NCBI GenBank assembly: GCA_037176885.1 | Contig: JAWWNJ010000002.1 | Location: 496,001-560,000 of the forward strand | Direction: 5' to 3' | DNA from: Favolaschia claudopus | Lineage: Eukaryota > Basidiomycota > Agaricomycetes > Agaricales > Mycenaceae | Length of the DNA: 64,000 bases | Shown here: positions 60,972 through 64,000 of the stretch, in pieces | Numbering within the stretch: the stretch's first letter is position 1 | How the letters are laid out: each line of letters begins with the position of its first letter | Made by a program: the position numbers and the translations under genes | Notes under the pieces: generated by a model | The model's database searches: none | What the model saw: only the letters and a program-made list of their open reading frames with translations | What the model was told of the DNA's origin: nothing

Positions 60972-62800
60972 ATGCCGTTCGTCGACCTCCACAGTTCCGA
61001 CGACTTCGCCTCAATATTCTACACGTCCAATTCCTTTTCAGGCAACGTCGGTGGTTTCGATCCCGCAAAACCCACAGTCTGCATTCTTCACCCTACGTTC
61101 CTCGATTCGTCATGGCTGTACCCGCAATTCAACGACCCACGCTTGGACTCCGAGTTCAACCTTATTGCATTCGACATGCGCGTCGCTGGAAAGTCTGAGT
61201 GCCGGAGTAGCGGGAGGCATGATAGTTGGGTCGAGGCAGCAGACCTCGCCCTCTGTGCATTGGTGCGTGCCAAAGTTTTGCGTTCTCTACTACGGTAACA
61301 ACTTGCTCTTCTCCAGTCTCTTCGTCTTGCACCCTTCCACATCCTTGCAATGGAGGGGAATGCAATAAATTGCGCCCTCCGGTTCGCCGCACTGTATGTG
61401 TCCCCACATAATTGTTTTTCCCGTGTCGTACGACCGTTCCGCGGAGCGCTGATACTCGCTTACAGCTTCCCGGAAATGTGCCTCAGTCTGGCGTTGTGTA
61501 ACGTCCCCGCGCCGATGGAGTACGTCACTAATTTTTTACTGTCAGTGGGCAAGCCCTTACGAGTGGCAACGATCCAGGCTCAAATGGATCTACACGGCGT
61601 ACGACGAGTTGATACAGACTTGGTGTTTTGCGGAGGATCTAGAGTCGTACGAGCATGTGGCAATGGAGTCGGTCACCCTTACCTTCGGCTCGGTGCGTCC
61701 GTTCTGTGAATTTTTACAATCTAGCGATGCTCACACTGCAACTGGCGTTAGGACATTTCTCCCGAGCTGCGAGATGATGTGCGTACATTTGGCTTATCCC
61801 CGACCTTGTGCTCAAGTTCAATAGTTGATCGCATATTGGGAAACGACTATGCACCCTCGCAAAAGGTGTCGTATCGTGGAACAAGCCAGTGTCACCATGC
61901 ACGTACGTTTCTGCTGTCTTCCCGCATGGCCACGCGTTGAAGATATTCTCAGCGGTCGCCTCTGCCCGCCGAAGCATACAATTACATCACGCAACCGGTA
62001 CTTGTCATCCATGGAGACGCGAACGAAGCCTGCCCCCGTAAATATGCCGAACGCATGGCGCAGGAGCTCAAAAGCATAATCTACAGTGTCAAAGGTCGGA
62101 ATGTTTCACGGATGTTCATTTTCGATGGCTGAAATGAAGACCAGGGGGTGGCGGGTATCTCAGCATACCGCAAGGCACTGCGTCCATTGTAAACCAGGTC
62201 TACGTGAAATTCGTCTCCCGTCTACCTCGCGCGCGTTCCGATCCACTGGACCCCTCTATATCAATAGAGGAGCGAATGCAAGAGGCGTTGGCCAAGTTGG
62301 AGCAATTTACAGGCAATACGGCCTTGCGAATGCGCGACCCAGTTTCTTCGTTGTCGTTCTGCTGTCTTCCAGACGAGATAATTCATCAACAAGCAGAACA
62401 GCTGAAGCTATATCGCAAAGGGCAGTCTCTGGCGTTCCTTCCTCTGACCCCGACCGGCCGGCCAATTCGCCGGTACTCGGAGCGGCCAAGAGACGATTGG
62501 TTTGAGAGCAAGACTGAAGGCATGTCATATGCAGGTATGTATCTAGATCTGTGTGCTGCGCACTCGCTATCTCGAAATCTGTGGCTCATCAGGACCATAG
62601 GAGGACGCTTCTTTTCGGAGCCTACGGCGACGCCAAGAAACGATAGACCTCTGCCTCTACCCAAACCTGAACCCCTCATTGTCGAGGATGGACGGCTGCG
62701 GCGTGGTGGGTTCATTCCAGCGGACAAATACGTCGTTAACCGTTCCATGGCTAAAGTTGTTGCGAGCTCGCAACCCAAGTTGCACCAATTGTTCTTGTGA
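60972..62800 (+). CDS. Alpha/beta-hydrolase-fold protein
   Basis: Proposed exons 60972-61262, 61317-61393, 61466-61519, 61554-61692, 61752-61778, 61825-61902, 61953-62094, 62145-62534 and 62601-62800 give 465 residues. The fold is shown by PTVCILHPTFLDSSWLYPQF (oxyanion region), FNLIAFDMRVAGKSE, the nucleophile-elbow position FHILAMEGNAINCALRFAAL, the cap helices KWIYTAYDELIQTWCFAEDLESYEHV, and QPVLVIHGDANEACP with the acid Asp. The elbow reads A-M-E-G-N instead of G-x-S-x-G, so a serine nucleophile is absent. The 100-residue tail is Pro/Arg-rich. The third intron is only 34 bases in this model; an alternative (61503-61545) is possible. The last intron is 66 bases without a stop and may be retained. 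Confidence 0.8.
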
Positions 62801-63284
62801 TTTCCTCTCTCCCTTGCTGCTCGACTCACTTGTACATACCATGCATGCACATCCTCTACTCACCCCGCTCTCTTCTCGCATCTTCGATTCGCATTCATCT
62901 TGATCACTTGTATTAATATACCACATAGAGGCACCGCGTACATTACCCAGTTGACTCCAGAACGAGTCGGATTTCTGTAAAAGTACATTATCATTCGTAT
63001 GTTTTCGAATTCCTTGTTAAAAAGACGTCAATTCAAACTGTTTTGAACCGAAGAGAACAAAATTGAAAACCCCAATCAAAGGATTAACGGATTAACATTA
63101 TGTACTACATACTACCGTCGACCATCCAGTGCAACAACACTACAGTAACTTTGCTCTTTTGTTTTTATCTATCCTCTGAAGAGGCCTGTACAGTTAACCG
63201 TCTATGAATGAGAGACAAACGAGAGTCGTAAACGCTGTTCAGTCTAAAATCGTGTTTCATCGTGTTTCTGTCCATGACCGCCTC
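62801..63284. other. Intergenic, 484 bp
   Basis: Convergent 3' regions of the hydrolase and the UDP-glucuronate decarboxylase genes; AT-rich in the middle. No gene seen. Confidence 0.6.
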
Positions 63285-64000
63285 TTAAAGACTTCCTTCC
63301 GCCATCTTCGCCTTGTAATAGCGCACCATCTCCTCCAGCCCCATCCTCACAGTCCACCGCGGCTGCCACTGTAGCGACTGCTTCGCCCGCGTCGTGTCCG
63401 GACGACGCTTCTGCGGGTCATCCGTCGGGATGGGCTCATACTTGATCTCAACGCGGCGTGCACGCTTGACGCCATCCTCGTCCTGAACCTTCTCAACAAT
63501 CTCACGCACAAGCTTCGCAAAGTCGCCAATCGTGAACTCGTCTCCGTTGCCGATGTTGACGGGACGCGACTCGTCGCTGTTCATGAGTGCGATCATGCCG
63601 TCGACGAGATCGTGGATGTATTGGAACGACCGCGTCTGGGTGCCGTCGCCGTACACAGTCATGTCCTCGCCTTTGAGAGCTTGAACGATGAAGTTGGAGA
63701 CGACACGCCCGTCGTAGGGGTTCACTTGAGAATAATTAGATGAGCCTGAGCAAGGCAAGTAAGCAGAAAATATTTACTGCGCGGGCCGTAAGTGTTGAAG
63801 ATTCGAGCAACGCGAACATCGACACCGTCCTGGCGCTGGAACCCGTAGGTAAGAGTCTCCGCTACACGTTTCCCTTCATCGTAGCAGGCACGCGGGCCGA
63901 TGGGGTTGACGTGCCCCCAACTGGGATCAAAATATTGGTTTAGATTCCGACCGCAGCAAGTTTATCTCACTAATCCTCGGTTTGCGGGTGGACTTCCGGG
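63285..64000 (-). CDS. UXS1: UDP-glucuronate decarboxylase (UDP-xylose synthase), 5' end beyond window
   Basis: Exons 63971-64000 (partial), 63778-63920 and 63285-63724 give the C-terminal part of the enzyme, about 205 residues. It converts UDP-glucuronate to UDP-xylose, the donor for xylosylated wall and capsule glycans. Diagnostic segments: [24 protein letters not shown] (the YxxxK is the short-chain-dehydrogenase catalytic pair; Tyr and Lys are in ACYDEGK), [60 protein letters not shown], and the end [23 protein letters not shown]. The NAD-binding N-terminus lies outside the window. Confidence 0.95.

Overview
This window looks like chromosomal DNA from a mushroom-forming basidiomycete (Agaricomycetes). 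Nearly every gene is cut by several short introns, usually 45-65 bases. The gene set is fungal (FunK1-type kinase, Zn2Cys6 regulator, DEP-RGS protein, Nup120/160, Sti1, ATP7, uL2, eS25), and the TPR-CHAT protein, FunK1 kinase and small secreted protein are typical of Agaricomycetes. I see no rRNA, tRNA, CRISPR array or intact transposon. Exon boundaries were worked out by hand from GT-AG signals, reading frame and family conservation, with no transcript data.

Layout. 0-5 kb: the 3' end of an MFS exporter, a BAH-PHD chromatin reader, an SH3 protein and thymidylate synthase. 5-9.2 kb: a 1,335-residue TPR-CHAT protein, the most unusual large gene here. 9.5-19 kb: ribosomal protein uL2, an SS18-like (SSXT) SWI/SNF-type protein and the GATOR2/SEA subunit Mio. 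19-24.8 kb: ATP synthase subunit d, divergent from a FunK1 kinase, then a small secreted protein. 24.8-29.6 kb: two histone H3 genes with different, non-canonical tails flank eS25 and an FGGY carbohydrate kinase. 29.8-40.4 kb: glucosidase II beta subunit, Tti2, a DLH-like/SnoaL-like two-domain protein, AP-3 mu and the co-chaperone Sti1, which has a heat-shock element upstream. 42-50 kb: a Zn2Cys6 transcription factor and a Nup120/160 nucleoporin. 50-52.6 kb: a gene-poor stretch I cannot explain. 52.6-64 kb: two conserved-looking unknowns, a membrane-anchored cytochrome-b5-like protein, a DEP-RGS regulator, an alpha/beta-hydrolase-fold protein and the 3' part of UDP-glucuronate decarboxylase.

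Most genes are unrelated housekeeping genes and the region does not look like a metabolic cluster. Several pairs are divergent and may share promoters: ATP7/FunK1 (129 bp), H3/eS25 (246 bp), H3/glucosidase II beta (189 bp), DLH-SnoaL/AP-3 mu (283 bp) and thymidylate synthase/TPR-CHAT (479 bp). The best leads are the TPR-CHAT protein, the two altered H3 tails, a broken copy of the glucosidase II beta 3' end beside ATP7, and an alpha/beta hydrolase with no serine at the nucleophile elbow.
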